Part shown: positions 46,127 to 58,068 of the stretch, one piece after another | Layout of the letters: every line of letters begins with the position of its first letter | Position numbering within the stretch: position 1 is the first letter of the stretch | Assembly: GCA_037957365.1 (NCBI GenBank) | Contig: JARHVA010002425.1 | Location: 1,571,001 to 1,635,000, forward strand | DNA length: 64,000 bases | From: Torreya grandis | Taxonomy: Eukaryota; Streptophyta; Pinopsida; Cupressales; Taxaceae | Direction: 5' to 3' | Position numbers and translations under genes: made by a program | The notes under the pieces: model-generated | Database searches by the model: none | Told to the model about the DNA's origin: nothing | Seen by the model: only the letters and a program-made list of their open reading frames with translations

Positions 46127-47590
46127 ACTCTGATAATCATGTGTCTGGTTATGCTATTCTAAAATTATTACTTTGCTTTCTTAGTAGTTTTTTTGTTTAA
46201 CTCCATTGTTTTGGTAGATTTTTTTGAAAACTCATGCAAATCCATATAGAAACTTGTTAAAAAATTACTTCTGAGATAGAATTTTCCAATACATCTTATA
46301 GATCTATTGTGGCTTTAGCAAAGGAAGTGGAATTTCTTTTTTCTGGTCACTCTACAGGAAAAAGATAGATCTTTACAATCTGTATCTACTTCTTGGACAT
46401 TGGAGGGGCTGACTTTGTTACAAGCTATTGGGTGCCATTGTTGTGAGCAGAGGGAGGAGCAACACTCACTCATTCAGTCCAGGCACTCTCAGTCCATGCA
46501 GTCAGTCCACGTGCTCAGCCTGCAGACCCATGCACTCTCCAATAGTAGTCTAATGTCCTTCCAGTAGTCCTTCTTGCACACCAAGTAGCAGTAGCAGTCC
46601 TTTTAGCACACCAAGCAATAACAACATCCTTTCTACAGTCACGCCATCAGGCCGTACGATGTTCAGCATCCAGCAAAGTTAGGTCTATCTTATTCTAAAA
46701 ATGGCACATTTTTTTGGTCTTTTTCTGCCTAAACCTACTGTGCATTGAAATTTGCAGAATCTATAACCTTTTCTTGCCCAAAAAATAGAACTGCACCCTT
46801 TTTTTTGGTGAGAACATTCTGCCACATCTGCTATTTTTTGAAAATGGCGCCCTCTTCTTGATTGGCGTCCCATGTGGCGACTTGAACTGGGCATTGATAA
46901 TTGCTTTTGAAAATATTTTTTTGACTTTATTCACTTTACAGTGTCATTTAGTACGCTAGAAAACAATTAAGTTGAAAACATTTTTAAAAAGAGCAATTTA
47001 GAGGTTTTTAAAAAACTTGTATCTTCAACCTACGAAGACAAAGGGTGAGGCCCGGGTTGGCAGGAGGCTAATTCCCCCTCACACAAACCTCCTTTAGATT
47101 CCTCGTTCTATGTCAAATCCAATGAGTGGTTGGAAGGCCACTTTCTCTCTCAAAATAGACATTTTTTAAATGTTTTAGTGCTTTTTTTGGCAAAAACACT
47201 AGTTTACGAGAAAATTGAACCTTCAATATCTTGCAAATGGTAGCTCAGTTTTGGGTGCCATTTTTTTCAAAAGTGTTTTTAATTTAGTTTTCCATAGCTT
47301 AGGCTTTTTATTTTTCAAAACTACAATAGTTTATAAAGTGCCTAAAATTTGGGTCTCTCGGAACACATTTTCAGCTGAGTCCAACATCCTGTTTGCTTAA
47401 GTCTTGCACTGATTGATCTAATACACATTCTCGGCTGAGCCCAACATCTTTTGATCATGCACTTGCATATTTGGGGGGCTCAACATTTTGGGGGGGGTGT
47501 GATTGCTTTTCAAAACTTGCAAATCTTTGCTCTTTTCTGCATAATTTCACAACTTGCAATCAACACAACTTCACCTAAATTCAATTTAAA
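46127..47590 (+). other. Untranslated leader of Copia B
   Basis: Noncoding, partly alignable with the leader of A, best from about 47020. A stretch near 46490-46640 is rich in CAGTCC-type words. Confidence 0.75.
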
Positions 47591-48400
47591 ATGGATTCCT
47601 TTCAACTTAAACCTATAAAACCCTTCAAATATCATGAATGGAAGGTTAAAATGTCAATAATTCTTAGAAGCAAAGGGTTGTATATGATCACCATGGGTAC
47701 TGAAGTAGAACCCAACACTGATGCTGAAAAGGTCAAGTGGTACAACCATAGTGATGAAGCCTATGGATTACTGAGCTTGTCTGTGTCTCCAAAATTTATC
47801 TTCCATTTAGAAACCTCCAAGACTCCCAAAGACATATAAGACACCTTATAACTCTTATTTGGGAAGCTTGATGAGACGAGAGGACATGAGCTTGAAAATG
47901 AACTCATAAGTCTAAGTCCTAGCAACTTTGACACCTTACAGGACTTCTTCACTAAGTTTAAGTCCCTTAGATTGCAATTGAAATAATGTAGGATAGAGAA
48001 GAAATATGATCAACTCATCATTTCTATTCTCGTAAAGTTAGGTCCAAGCTATTCAGTCTTTGTCTCCACTTTCCATGCCACAAAAAGTGCCCTTGGCACT
48101 ACATGGAAAATGCCTTCTTTGGATTCATTCATTGCCAACTTGACTAGGGAGCAAGATAAGCTAATTCAAATGAGCACAATGAAGTCTACTCAACCCCAAG
48201 CTTTGATAGCTGGAAATGATAAAGATAATACTTCAACAAAGGAGAAGAAGAAAAAGAACAAGGACCAAGAGAAGAAGAAAGAAAACAACAATCCTACCAA
48301 AAACAACACTGAGTCTTCATCCTCTAATGCTAAACCTAAGAAGGAGAAGGTTAAGTGTGCCTATTGTAAAAAGACTAGGCATGATGAACACAAATGCATG
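47591..48400 (+). pseudogene. gag: Copia B gag relic
   Basis: The ATG at 47591 is the true family start: M-D-S-F-Q-L-K-P-I-K-P-F. The frame is open until TAA at 47837-47839, where A reads TGG (Trp). A further stop lies near 47986. From 48110 a long open frame carries the lysine-rich tract and an intact CCHC knuckle at 48356-48397. Gag would form the particle. This copy could not make it whole. Confidence 0.9.
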
Positions 48401-48940
48401 AAGAAACAAATAGATCACCTAACTCATCTTCTAGAGAAGAACAACATAGGTGTCCCTGAGTCCATCAAGCATAATTCATCTACCCAATATTCTACCAAGG
48501 CAAAAGGAAAGGGTAAGAAGAAAGAAAAGGGCAAGGCCCTTGTAGCTACTACAACTTCTACATCATCATGGGTCATTGATTCGGGTGCTTCTCACCACAT
48601 GGGCTCTTCACTAGTTGAGTTTTCATCTTTAGAGCCTTGTAGCATGAATTCAATTAGTTTGGGTGATGACACATTAGTTTTTGTTGTAGAGAGAGGGTCA
48701 GTTGAAATGGAAGGAGGAACATTCAATAATGTTCTAAGTGTTCCTTCTCTTTCAACCAATCTCCTATCAATGTACCAAATCACTCACATTGGTTAGGGCA
48801 TGAGAGTTGAGTTTTCACTAGATTCAATAGCTATCAAGGAGTTGCATAGTGATACTACAGTGGCAGTGGGTAGGGTAGATCACCAAGCAAAGTTATACAC
48901 CTTCTCACATTTTGCATCAGATTCTTCTCCAACAGTATTG
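48401..48940 (+). pseudogene. Copia B protease relic
   Basis: The active site reads D-S-G-A-S-H-H-M from 48578, the intact family form. The frame from 48110 stays open to 48796 and ends at a TAG replacing a tryptophan-like codon after YQITHIG. The domain itself looks undamaged. Confidence 0.87.
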
Positions 48941-49822
48941 CTGACTCTTTCAGATGGAGTTAGCAAATTATGGCATGAGCGGTTTGGCCACCTTAACTAC
49001 CACTACCTTGAGCAACTTTGTAAACATGACATGGTCATTGGCTTGCCTAGTGTCCAATTCTCAAAAGGACTTTGCGAAGGGTGCTCCCTTGGGAAGCATC
49101 TCGAAGCAAAATTTGACAAAGGCAAAGCTTGGAGGGCTTCACAACCTTTGGAGTTAGTCCATAGTGATGTATCAAGACGCTTTCCCAAACCATCTTTCAC
49201 AAGGGCCAAGCACATCCTCACTTTCATTGATGATTTCTCTAGGTACACTTAGATATATTTTCTCAAACAAAAGTCTGAAGTGTTTGAAAATTTTCTAGAC
49301 TTCAAGGCTCTTGTTGAGAAACAGAATGAAAAATCCATCAAGGTTCTTCAAACTGATAATGGAGGGGAGTATGTCAGCAACAGGTTTGAGAAGTTTTGCA
49401 CCATAGAGGGGATTGATTTGCAGCACACAATCACTTACAGTCCTTCATAGAATGGGGTTACTGAATGCAAAAATATGTTCTTGAAAGAGATGGGTAGCTG
49501 TATGATTCACTCCAAATCCTTAGCACCATAGTACTGGGCCAAAGCCATCAATTGTGCTTGCTACATTCAAAACATGGTTCCTCATAAAGCTTTGAAAGGA
49601 ATAACACCCTTTGAAGCTTGGCATAAAAGGAAACTTGATGTTGAGCACCTTAGGGTTTTTAGATCCCCAGCCATGGCCTGCATTCTAAAGAAGAAACACA
49701 AAGCTATGGAATGTCAGTCCAAGCCTTGCATCTTTGTAAGATATCTAGATGGTATTAAGGGGTATCGCCTTCTAGATCTAGTCACTCATGAGTTGTTCAT
49801 CAAGAGAAGTGTCTATTTTTAG
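48941..49822 (+). pseudogene. Copia B integrase relic
   Basis: WHERFGHLNYHYLEQL...CEGCSLGKH gives an intact zinc domain. HSDVS, T-D-N-G-G-E-Y and the glutamate in V-T-E-C-K-N keep all three catalytic residues. Stops at 49250 (Trp to TAG), near 49450 and at 49529-49531 break the frame. The last one is shared with element A. Confidence 0.9.
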
Positions 49823-50260
49823 GGGAGTCTTAGAGACTCAAGACTTGACACTTCTTCTCCCTCATCGGATCTACTTCTTCGTGATGATTCCTTATCAGAT
49901 TCAGATCAGGCACAACAAGTTCTTGAGCCAAAGACATCTTTTTCTTCAAGTTCAAACATCGAGGATAGTGATGTCGAGGCATCCACCTCTAGTCAGTCAT
50001 AAGATGAGGAGTTAGCACCTAACTCACCCACTTTTGGGTCACTTTGGGCCAGACAGACATTTGAGAGTGCTGGCACTTGGGCAGGAGATCCCACAGATGA
50101 CAGATGTACTAGGGTTTTAGAGAGATCCACATGCCTTCTTTGCTTTAGTTTTAGATCCACAGACTTTTTGAGATGCATCTAGGGTACCTGAGTGGGATAG
50201 TGCTATGGAGGAATAATATTCTTCCTTAATCAAAAATCACACTTGGGATTTGACTTCACT
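49823..50260 (+). pseudogene. Copia B integrase-RT linker relic
   Basis: Ser- and Asp-rich linker, as in A and C, broken by several stops. No domain. Confidence 0.68.
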
Positions 50261-51190
50261 TCCTAAGGGAAGAAAGATGGTTCGATGTAGGTGGATATAT
50301 TGGACCAAGTTTGCAGCAGATGGGTCGGTTGATAAATACAAGGTGTGATTGGTCACCAAGGGTTTCTCACAGGTGGCAAGCATTGACTACTCAGAGACCT
50401 TTGCACCCATTGCAGAGATGACTTATATACAACTCACCTTAGCTATTGCCATAGCACATGGTTGGGATGTGCATCAGATGGATGTGAAGAGTGCCTTTCT
50501 TCATGGAGACCTAGAGGAGGAGATCTACATGGAGCAGCCGCCAAGATTTTTTTAGGAATCTTCCTTAGTATGCAGGCTCAAGAAATCTATCTATGGCCTC
50601 AAACAGGCCCCTCGGGCTTGGTATGCCAAGATGGATTCCTTCCTTCTCACAGCGGGTTTCACTAGGTGCCATTCTGATCCCAATGTCTACTTCTTACGAC
50701 AGGATGATTCATTCTTAATTTTGGTTCTATATGGTGATGACCTTTTGATCACCAAGAGTTATTCATCGGCTATTGCAGTGGTGAAGGCATCTCTCCAAGA
50801 TAGATTTGACATAACAGACTTGGGTTTGTTGCACTACTTCCTTGGCATTGAGATCTCACAGTCAGATTCAGGGATTTCTCTTACATAGCCTAAGTATGCT
50901 CTTGACTTATTGGCTCGATTTCACATGGCTGATTGCGAGCCATCTCTAACTCCCTTTCTATCAGGAGTCAAGCTTGAGGTTGACTGTTCTTCACCATTGG
51001 TTGATGCCACTCGGTATCGACAACTTATTGGTAGTCTCATCTACTTGACTCACACCAGGGCCGACATATCATATACAGTGGGACTTGTCTCCAAATTTAT
51101 GTAGGAACCTCATGAGTTACATTGGAAAGCAGCTAAGAGGATCTTGCATTACATATAGGGTTCACATAGATACAGGAGTCATTATAGATT
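50261..51190 (+). pseudogene. Copia B reverse transcriptase relic
   Basis: Long open pieces carry VTKGFSQVASIDYSETFAPI, HQMDVKSAFLHGD, YGLKQAPRAWYAKMDSF and the catalytic box. That box reads L-Y-G-D-D-L-L-I near 50730, where A and C have Y-V-D-D. TAG codons at 50553-50555, 51102-51104 and 51156-51158 fall at codons that are also stops in A. Confidence 0.91.
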
Positions 51191-51647
51191 TAGCATAGAG
51201 GTTGACTTGGTTGGATATACAGATTTAGACTGGGCTAGCGATTCACAGACTCGCAAGTTCACTTTTGGTTATAGTTTCTCGCTAGGTTCTAGTCCTATCA
51301 GTTGGTCTAGCAAGAAACAGAATGCTATTGCTATATCATCCATAGAGGCAAAGTACAAGGGAGCTATTAATGCAACTACTAAGGCTATTTGGATTCAAGA
51401 AATTCTTTCTGAGTTTGGCATTCCTATCAGGCAACCCACCATCATTTATTATGACAACTAGAGTACCATTCATATTTGTAGGAATCCAGTTCAACACCAG
51501 TGGACCAAGCACATAGAGATTCACATGCATTTCATTCGGGAGCTTATTCATAGTCATGTCATTGACTTGATATTTTTCCAGTCTTTAGAGCAAGTTGTAG
51601 ACATCTTCACCAAACCTTTCACTGAGAGCAAGTTCATTTATCTATGA
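51191..51647 (+). pseudogene. Copia B RNase H relic and end of pol
   Basis: GYTDLDWASDSQTRKFTFGYSF, ISWSSKKQNAIAISS and EAKYKGA are readable in one open frame up to a TAG at 51459-51461, which is shared with A. The frame then continues to TKPFTESKFIYL and a natural TGA at 51645-51647. Confidence 0.9.
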
Positions 51648-51867
51648 GCTCTTCTTGGGGTGTGGTCCACATTTGCAGCAGCATTTTCTTTGGGGGGGCA
51701 CTAGCTTCTTCTTTCTTTTGGGGGGGGGGGAGTTTTTTCCTATGGGTTTTCTCCTTTTCTCTATCTTATGGGAGATTGCATTTGTACATGGGTACCTCAT
51801 CAGGCTTAGTTGCCGGGACCCATTTTATATTTCCACACTGCCCACCTAAGTTGTGCTTATGGGGGGT
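51648..51867 (+). other. Copia B 3' untranslated region and polypurine tract
   Basis: Noncoding, with G runs at about 51691 and 51720 and a final GGGGGG at 51861-51866 just before the LTR. Confidence 0.75.
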
Positions 51868-52319
51868 TATTAGTGTAGGTTTTTATTTTTCCCTATTTTT
51901 TAATTAAGAAAATTATATTTGTGTGCATACATGGAGTTTTCCTACATTTGTGGGATAGGCTAGCTTATGTGGAGATGTGTGTCATAGATGTGTCATAGGT
52001 GTCATAAGAATGTCATAAATAACTCCCTTGATGGGAGTTACTTATCTATTCTTAGCACCTTTTAACCACCTTTCATGGAGGAGTTATAGTGTATTCTTGG
52101 GGTGCCTTGGCCACCTTTTGTGGAGGAGTTACTTACGTGCTCTCCTATATGTATTTTTCACTTTGGCCATCTCATGTTAATCAGATTTTAGTTTTCTCCA
52201 TTTTGTCTTGTGCAATTTTCAAATTGCTTTAGCATCTATGTGGTGTGCACTTGCTTCATCTCATGTGATCACGTCTCCATTACATTCACATTATCCAAAT
52301 TCTGGCAACAACTCCGATA
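51868..52319 (+). repeat. 3' LTR of Copia B
   Basis: TATTAGTGTAGG to CTCCGATA, followed by AGTAC. It has a short deletion relative to the 5' copy before TTTTCAAATTGC. Confidence 0.92.
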
Positions 52320-53223
52320 AGTACTCCTCCTTCATCAGGTCAACATAAGTATTCTTTGACTTGATTGGATTGTAGTATTTCCTATGTTTCATGTTGAACA
52401 TTTGTAAGTACAATAAAAATCCTGAATTTTGTGAGATTGTGTAATTTTGAATCATGGATCACTTTGAGATGTGCGCTAGATGGCTCTTGTGAATGGTGTT
52501 GGATAAAGAGGTGAGACATTTCTTCATGTATGCCTTGGATTCAATCTTGGTGGCATTTAGATAATATTTTCCTAGAGAGTCAAAAGTAAAAAACTCTATC
52601 CTCGTAAGGATATAGTGTAAAAATACCTTGATCTAATTTGGTAGCTTATGTTATTCAGTAATTTTCTCATGTAAGCATGTGGTGTAGTCATGGAATTAAT
52701 TGGTGTATTCTTACACATACTTCTCCTTGCACAAGTGAAATGAATGGAACTTAAAATACTCATCCTAAAATTGGCATAGAGGATAGAATTCCTCCTTCAG
52801 TGTGTTAAAACAATCTTCTAAGATTTGACTAGAATGAAATATTGCACACATTAAGTGTTTAATGTCTCCCATCAGTGAACCACTAGAATGGATATCTTTA
52901 ACATGAAAAAAATGATATACTCAACATCGGTGAATTAATTGATTGAGTTTATGCCTCAAGCTATCAAATCTAGGCATCCAATACTATGGTGTTCATTTTT
53001 CCTTCAAACACAAGAATGCCAAGACTAACTTGTACTTTGAAGTGGGTCTACTTTTCAAACTATTATGAGAGAGAGAGAGAGAGAGAGATTGAAGGTTCAA
53101 GTCAAGCTACATAATCAACTCATGGAATTTTCCTAAGTGTTCAATTTTTTATGCTTCCAAGTTGTCCACAATGAGATTTTGGATGGTTGGCATTACCTCA
53201 GGTTTCTTCTTAGTGTCACCCAT
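52320..53223 (-). pseudogene. Gag-like relic with internal duplication (rest of copy 1, copy 2 and N-terminus)
   Basis: An ATG at 53223 on the minus strand starts M-G-D-T-K-K-K-P-E. Further on, LKEEFYPLCQF, a stretch near KEKYV and EYTN, and SLGKYYLNATKIES resemble the capsid region of plant retrotransposon Gag. The segment from about 52440 to 52870 repeats the one interrupted by Copia B. No matching pol was found downstream, so the parent element is unknown. Confidence 0.6.
53067..53088. repeat. GA microsatellite
   Basis: About 11 uninterrupted GA units inside the gag-like relic. Confidence 0.9.
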
Positions 53224-56200
53224 ATTAATTTTTCTATGATGTTCTAATTTTGAAAGATAAAATCCTTTGAGAATTTATTTGTCAATATTCTATCTCACTA
53301 TCTATGAGGGATGTGTGGTTTGTAGAATTATTTTTTTGCACACATATAACTCCTAAAAACATCTACAATCAATTTGAAAGACCCATAAACATTCAAAATG
53401 ACAATTGATTTTCTTAAGTGCTAGGTGAAAAAGTTACTTGCAGAAAAACTTATGTTCAATACTAAAATCCTCAATCTAACTAAGTATTAACTAGATTGGA
53501 TGTTGAAAATATATATTCTAAACGATAATACTTTCAACTCTGTTATTGATTTCAAAAGACCCAATGTGACTGTAATTTCTTATATTTAATAAAATAAATT
53601 TAAAGATAAAAATATAAAATTTAATATATTATATTCTATATTCTTATACTTAAATATTTATTTTACTAAATATACAAAGTTATTATAAACATTAAAACAA
53701 ATATGAAATACAATATAAAAAGTGTATGCTTAAAAATTGATAATTGAACCCAGAAGCATGCAAATATCGAGAATATTTTTGAGTGAAATAACATTTATCG
53801 ACAACCTAGATCCATTTATCATATAATATTAAATGTAAGTTTACATAATATATAAATAGATATAATATATTTTAATATAATTTTATCTAGATCCATTTGT
53901 CTATATGTGTGTTAATTTCTAAAATTTTAATATACCATCGATTGATTTCTATTCTGCTGTGCGTAGATATCAGTCGTTATATATTTTCATATCAACGTTG
54001 ATCTACCATAGATTAATATGTTGAAACCTTTGATTGCCATTGATTAATGGCAAGCCTTTACGTTATATTGTGATTCTTTGTTTTCTTGTGTAAGATAGAT
54101 GGCTCTCAATATTAATATCGAGATAGCCATTATTTGGGTATAAAAACTGTAAATGGAAAAATCTATAAAGTTGATCTGTCCATCTTAAATTTTTATATAA
54201 TTTTTTCCTAATCAATGATAAAAGTTACATCCACCACACCCAAAAATCACAGGCAGTCCGTATTTCTGCTGAATATAGAGACTATGTAAGCAGTCCATAT
54301 TTCTGTCGAAGTGAAAGTGAGTTGTAACAAACTTCTAGAAGAAAAAGTGAAAAGTGGGTTGTAACAATCTTCTTAAATGTGGATGGGTCATTGTTTTGGG
54401 TAAAGTGCTTGGCTGGAGCGTAGAAGTGAAAGTGAGTTGTAACAAACTTTATAATTAAAATGTGATTATTTTTATTATTAGTATATTTAATGAGAGAGAG
54501 GGAGGAAGATTATATTATTTTAATTTGGGGTTTTTTTGCCAATGGAATGTGTAAAGGAATTTTCAAAAGAATAAAGACATCAGCACTAAGTTTTTATGGA
54601 AGAAGAGAAATAATTGAGTTAAAGATAATTTTGTTCTATATTTTTGTTGAGACTATTAATTGTACAATGTAATTTTTGTGAATGGTTGTTGGTTCAATTG
54701 ATAAAATTGTATGGTTTATAAAGAGCTTACTAGGAATCAATTTTTGCTGCTAGTAAAACATGATATGTGAAAAGGGATGACGCTGGGATCTTACCCCAAA
54801 TGATTTTGGCGGAATAGATACTCCTCAATCTTTAGCTCTTAACTCAAAATCACTACATAAAATGTGATTCAGCAAAAAAAAATGCAATTTTAAAAATGGC
54901 TGAAGTTAAATCTTTACATGTTTCATAAACTTCACTGCACTTTCTTAGAATATTGCAATTTTACACAAAAAACATATTAAATTATGCATTATAGTTTTCA
55001 ATATCATTACAATATTCATGTACAATTGCAACTATTGTTGGGAAATAAGCCATCCAAATCATTGACTTGTAATAATTTATAATCCAATATTCCAATGCAT
55101 TTTAGTGGTATTTTTACTTTCATCCAAATCAATGTCATTTCTCATATGTGACTGAGGCAAAAAAAACGCACTATCAACCATTGCAAATAAAATGATCTTT
55201 TCAAATTTGTCATTGGAAAGTTAGGAAATAATACACTTACAAAACCATCAAAATAAAGTGCAATTGAGCAAAAATGAAAAGAAAATCTGGAACTTAAACC
55301 GTTACAATAGTGCTTTGCTTCACATAATATTATCATTATAAAATTGACTCATTAGAATAAACAATATTTTATATAAATTAAATTAAGCAATCTTCTTCAG
55401 CTAGCAATAGAATCTTAAGTACTATTCTACACAAACATTTATCCCTTTTACTACCAAAGATATAGCTAAAATAATACACTGGTAATTATGATAGAAGTTG
55501 TTTACGATTCACAATTTTAGTGTACCTTTTATTTTAGCATTAATGATTTAGAGGTAGATCCAATGGCTAAAGTAAAATACAAGGTGGTTTCTATAACTAT
55601 AAGCTTATTAGTTAAAGACAAACTTCTTCTAGATCGATAAAATAATGTGGCAATTGGATACATTGTATCTTTTTGTAAACAAGGTTTTTATTGATAGATT
55701 TTCGTCGACATATGGAAGTTGGACCGCCTTAATTTTTATCAAGGAAATAATTTTAACGTAATTTTTATTTCAACTATGATTTAAACATAGATACATTTAC
55801 TCATGTATGATAGATGGTGGTTTCTTGTAGCTACATTAGGGCATACAAGATCATCAATTAAAAACCATCTTCTTCCAAATTAAGAAATGTAAAATATTAT
55901 TATTGAAGGTATCCTATTATGGGCAACTTCTTGTTTTTTAACATGATTACAGATTTAAAGAGGCAAAGTGGATTCTGAACTACCTTAAATAATCTTGTAA
56001 ACTAGAAAATGCATCCAATGATCAATAATTTACAAAAGAAGCTATTATAAAAATACTGAAAGATCATGCGTATGAAAAAAAATTGATGTAGAGAGCCCAT
56101 GATGGGGAAGAGCACAAAAATATGAAATATGCTTGTGACCTGATGCCACAGAGGTCGAATGCTCACAATTTTATTGTAAAACATTTCCAACTGTTATTGA

Positions 56201-56758
56201 ATTTTGACCTTCACGCCAAACCACACTCTAGTTAACCACCGAATGCTGATCCCTAGTAGTCGAAAATTGAAACAATGCAACACCTTCCAATATGTCTACC
56301 AAATCCCTACATCAATGCTTCCTTGAGTAGCAGATAGATGGGCACAAATATTCCCAAATTGACATCACTTGGTCATAGTTACTAGATACATGATATAAGA
56401 AGATGCTATGTTGGGGACAACGGGTGTATATTTGCGTAATTTAAAGCTCGACACTTATTTCAACCTAAATACTTGCTCCGAAAAAAGTGACAATAACCAG
56501 TCCAAAAGACTTGCTTATCTAAATTAACGTGCCAAAGGGATTCCTCTATAATTCAACCAAATTCAAGAGGAATTATTTCATGTATTTTCCAAAAACGTAG
56601 ATGATAGCAAAGGACCACATCTAGGAGCAATGCGAGCAATGCAATTTTCTTCTAACTTTTGGAATTAGTGAAAATGTATGCACAAATTTTCAATGGAAAA
56701 TGTTTAGATTTAGAAGACTATTTACAAGACCAATAAACACATTTTGATGCCTATAGAG
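53224..56758. other. Unassigned AT-rich DNA
   Basis: No gene or transposon domain recognised. GAAGTGAAAGTGAGTTGTAA occurs at 54318-54337 and again near 54424. GCAGTCC(G/A)TATTTCTG also occurs twice nearby, showing local duplication. The rest is AT-rich with short frames only. Confidence 0.5.
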
Positions 56759-56763
56759 AAATT

Positions 56764-57022
56764 TGTTAGGAATAAGAAATACATTCATCATAACAAAGAT
56801 ATTAAAAAAAGGTTGCAAATATGATATGTAAACAAAAGATAAATCATATATTATTTAGAATAAGATATGCAAGCACAAAAGAAATTTTTTGCATAAGTAA
56901 ACAAGAAAAATAATAATTAATCCTCACTAAACAATGTGGGATAAATCCTCACATAAAACAAAACTAAAAAAAATAAAAAAAACTATCTAAAACATAATAA
57001 ACATGAAAAATATACTCTAATC
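56764..57022 (-). repeat. 3' LTR of element E
   Basis: Matches 58069-58336, most clearly at CATATATTATT, TGCATAAGTAAACAAG and TGTGGGATAAATCCTCACAT. One terminal base pair has changed (GATTAG for TGTTAG on the minus strand). Confidence 0.78.
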
Positions 57023-58055
57023 CTCCCTTCGCCCCTCACCCGTGCCACCCCTCCCCTTAACTGATTCTATCTTCCCACCACTTGTTGAAACCAAAATTCC
57101 ACCACAAACATCCTCAAAAGTGAAAAATAATATGCTAGGTGACTCCTATGAGTTGGCAAGCGAAAGATACTTCCTCTTGAAGAGAAAAATACAACTATTT
57201 AAAATAAATGAATAAAACAGCTAAGTTAAGAGGATGACAATTGTATTATCAGTATCTTTGGCTGAGAGAAGCTCTTCCAATGAATTTTCAGGACTGTGTG
57301 AACGAGGCGTTGTATCCTCTGTTATAGATCAAGAGGTGGACCTCCACGCATATCAGAATGGCAAGGCAAGTGTAAAGCAGTTGTATTCTTCTCTTTGGAA
57401 ACCAACTACACCAAGCTCATCCTTCGCTTCTACCACTTTGCTGGGTACTACGCAGCCCTGATACTGGAAAAGGGCGTAGACCATGAAAATAGAAAGCACG
57501 CAATTGGTCCACGTAAGCTTCCCTCCAATGCAGCTCCACACTAATTATCTACAGCTATCCTCCAATGTAGACCAAAAACTAGTGCACTTGTCTTCTTTCC
57601 TATGCACTTCTCTCATCTTCCCAATGTTCCATGCTTCACACAGTAAGTTTGATCCAATGCAGGGAATACCAATCTAGAAATATAGATCTATCTATGCAGA
57701 ACATAAGAAAAACATGCAGAATGTTTTCGGCCCCGTGGTCTTTGAGAAAAATGGCTGGTAGGGTTGGTACACGGTACAGAGAAAGTGTGGTCTCTAGAAG
57801 AGACTTCCAACGCAGACCTCAGACTGACTTCTACGCAGCAAACACAGTTTTTTGATCTCCCTTCCATGTACTCAGTCAATAATGCAGTAGTCCTCACAAA
57901 AGAATTATGCAGTCCAAGGATGGAACGCAAGATACACACAAGAAACTCCACGCACTTATGTAAACCCTGCAATGCTCCAAAATGGCGTAACAGTAGATAC
58001 ATAGCACTAGGGTTTTTAGAATAATCTGAAAAAATATTTGTTGGAAATCCTTCAA
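57023..58055 (-). other. Internal region of element E, unknown content
   Basis: The base composition is visibly less AT-rich than the flanks. On the minus strand a piece at 57541-57353 reads VVPSKVVEAKDELGVVGF before a stop. Another open piece spans 58104-57688 but begins inside the LTR. Neither matches a family I know. It could be captured host sequence or decayed noncoding cargo. Confidence 0.55.
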
Positions 58056-58068
58056 GCCTCTGATAGCA
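58056..58068 (-). other. Primer-binding site of element E
   Basis: Minus strand TGCTATCAGAGG beside the LTR, against TGGTATCAGAGC in the Copia consensus. Confidence 0.7.

Larger units (their letters stand above)
45666..52319 (+). mobile_element. Copia LTR retrotransposon B, defective
   Basis: A 6.65 kb Copia element of the same family as A and the better preserved of the two. LTRs are 448 and 452 bp, with TA...TA ends. The primer site matches the initiator-Met consensus fully. Flanks AGTAA and AGTAC agree at 4 of 5 bases. The uninterrupted second copy of the target (near 52790) reads straight through the corresponding point, which supports the boundaries. Gag, protease, integrase, reverse transcriptase and RNase H are all present, but many stops and frameshifts break the polyprotein. 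Confidence 0.95.

Noticed and set aside
45666..52319. Copia B as an active, autonomous element
   Set aside because: Its protease and integrase catalytic residues are intact, but stops at 47837, 49250, 49529, 50553, 51102 and 51459 and several frameshifts prevent a full polyprotein.
57234..57855. Plus-strand frames inside element E as host exons
   Set aside because: They are short, overlap in different phases and have no recognisable domain. The element is on the minus strand. Capture is kept only as a hypothesis.
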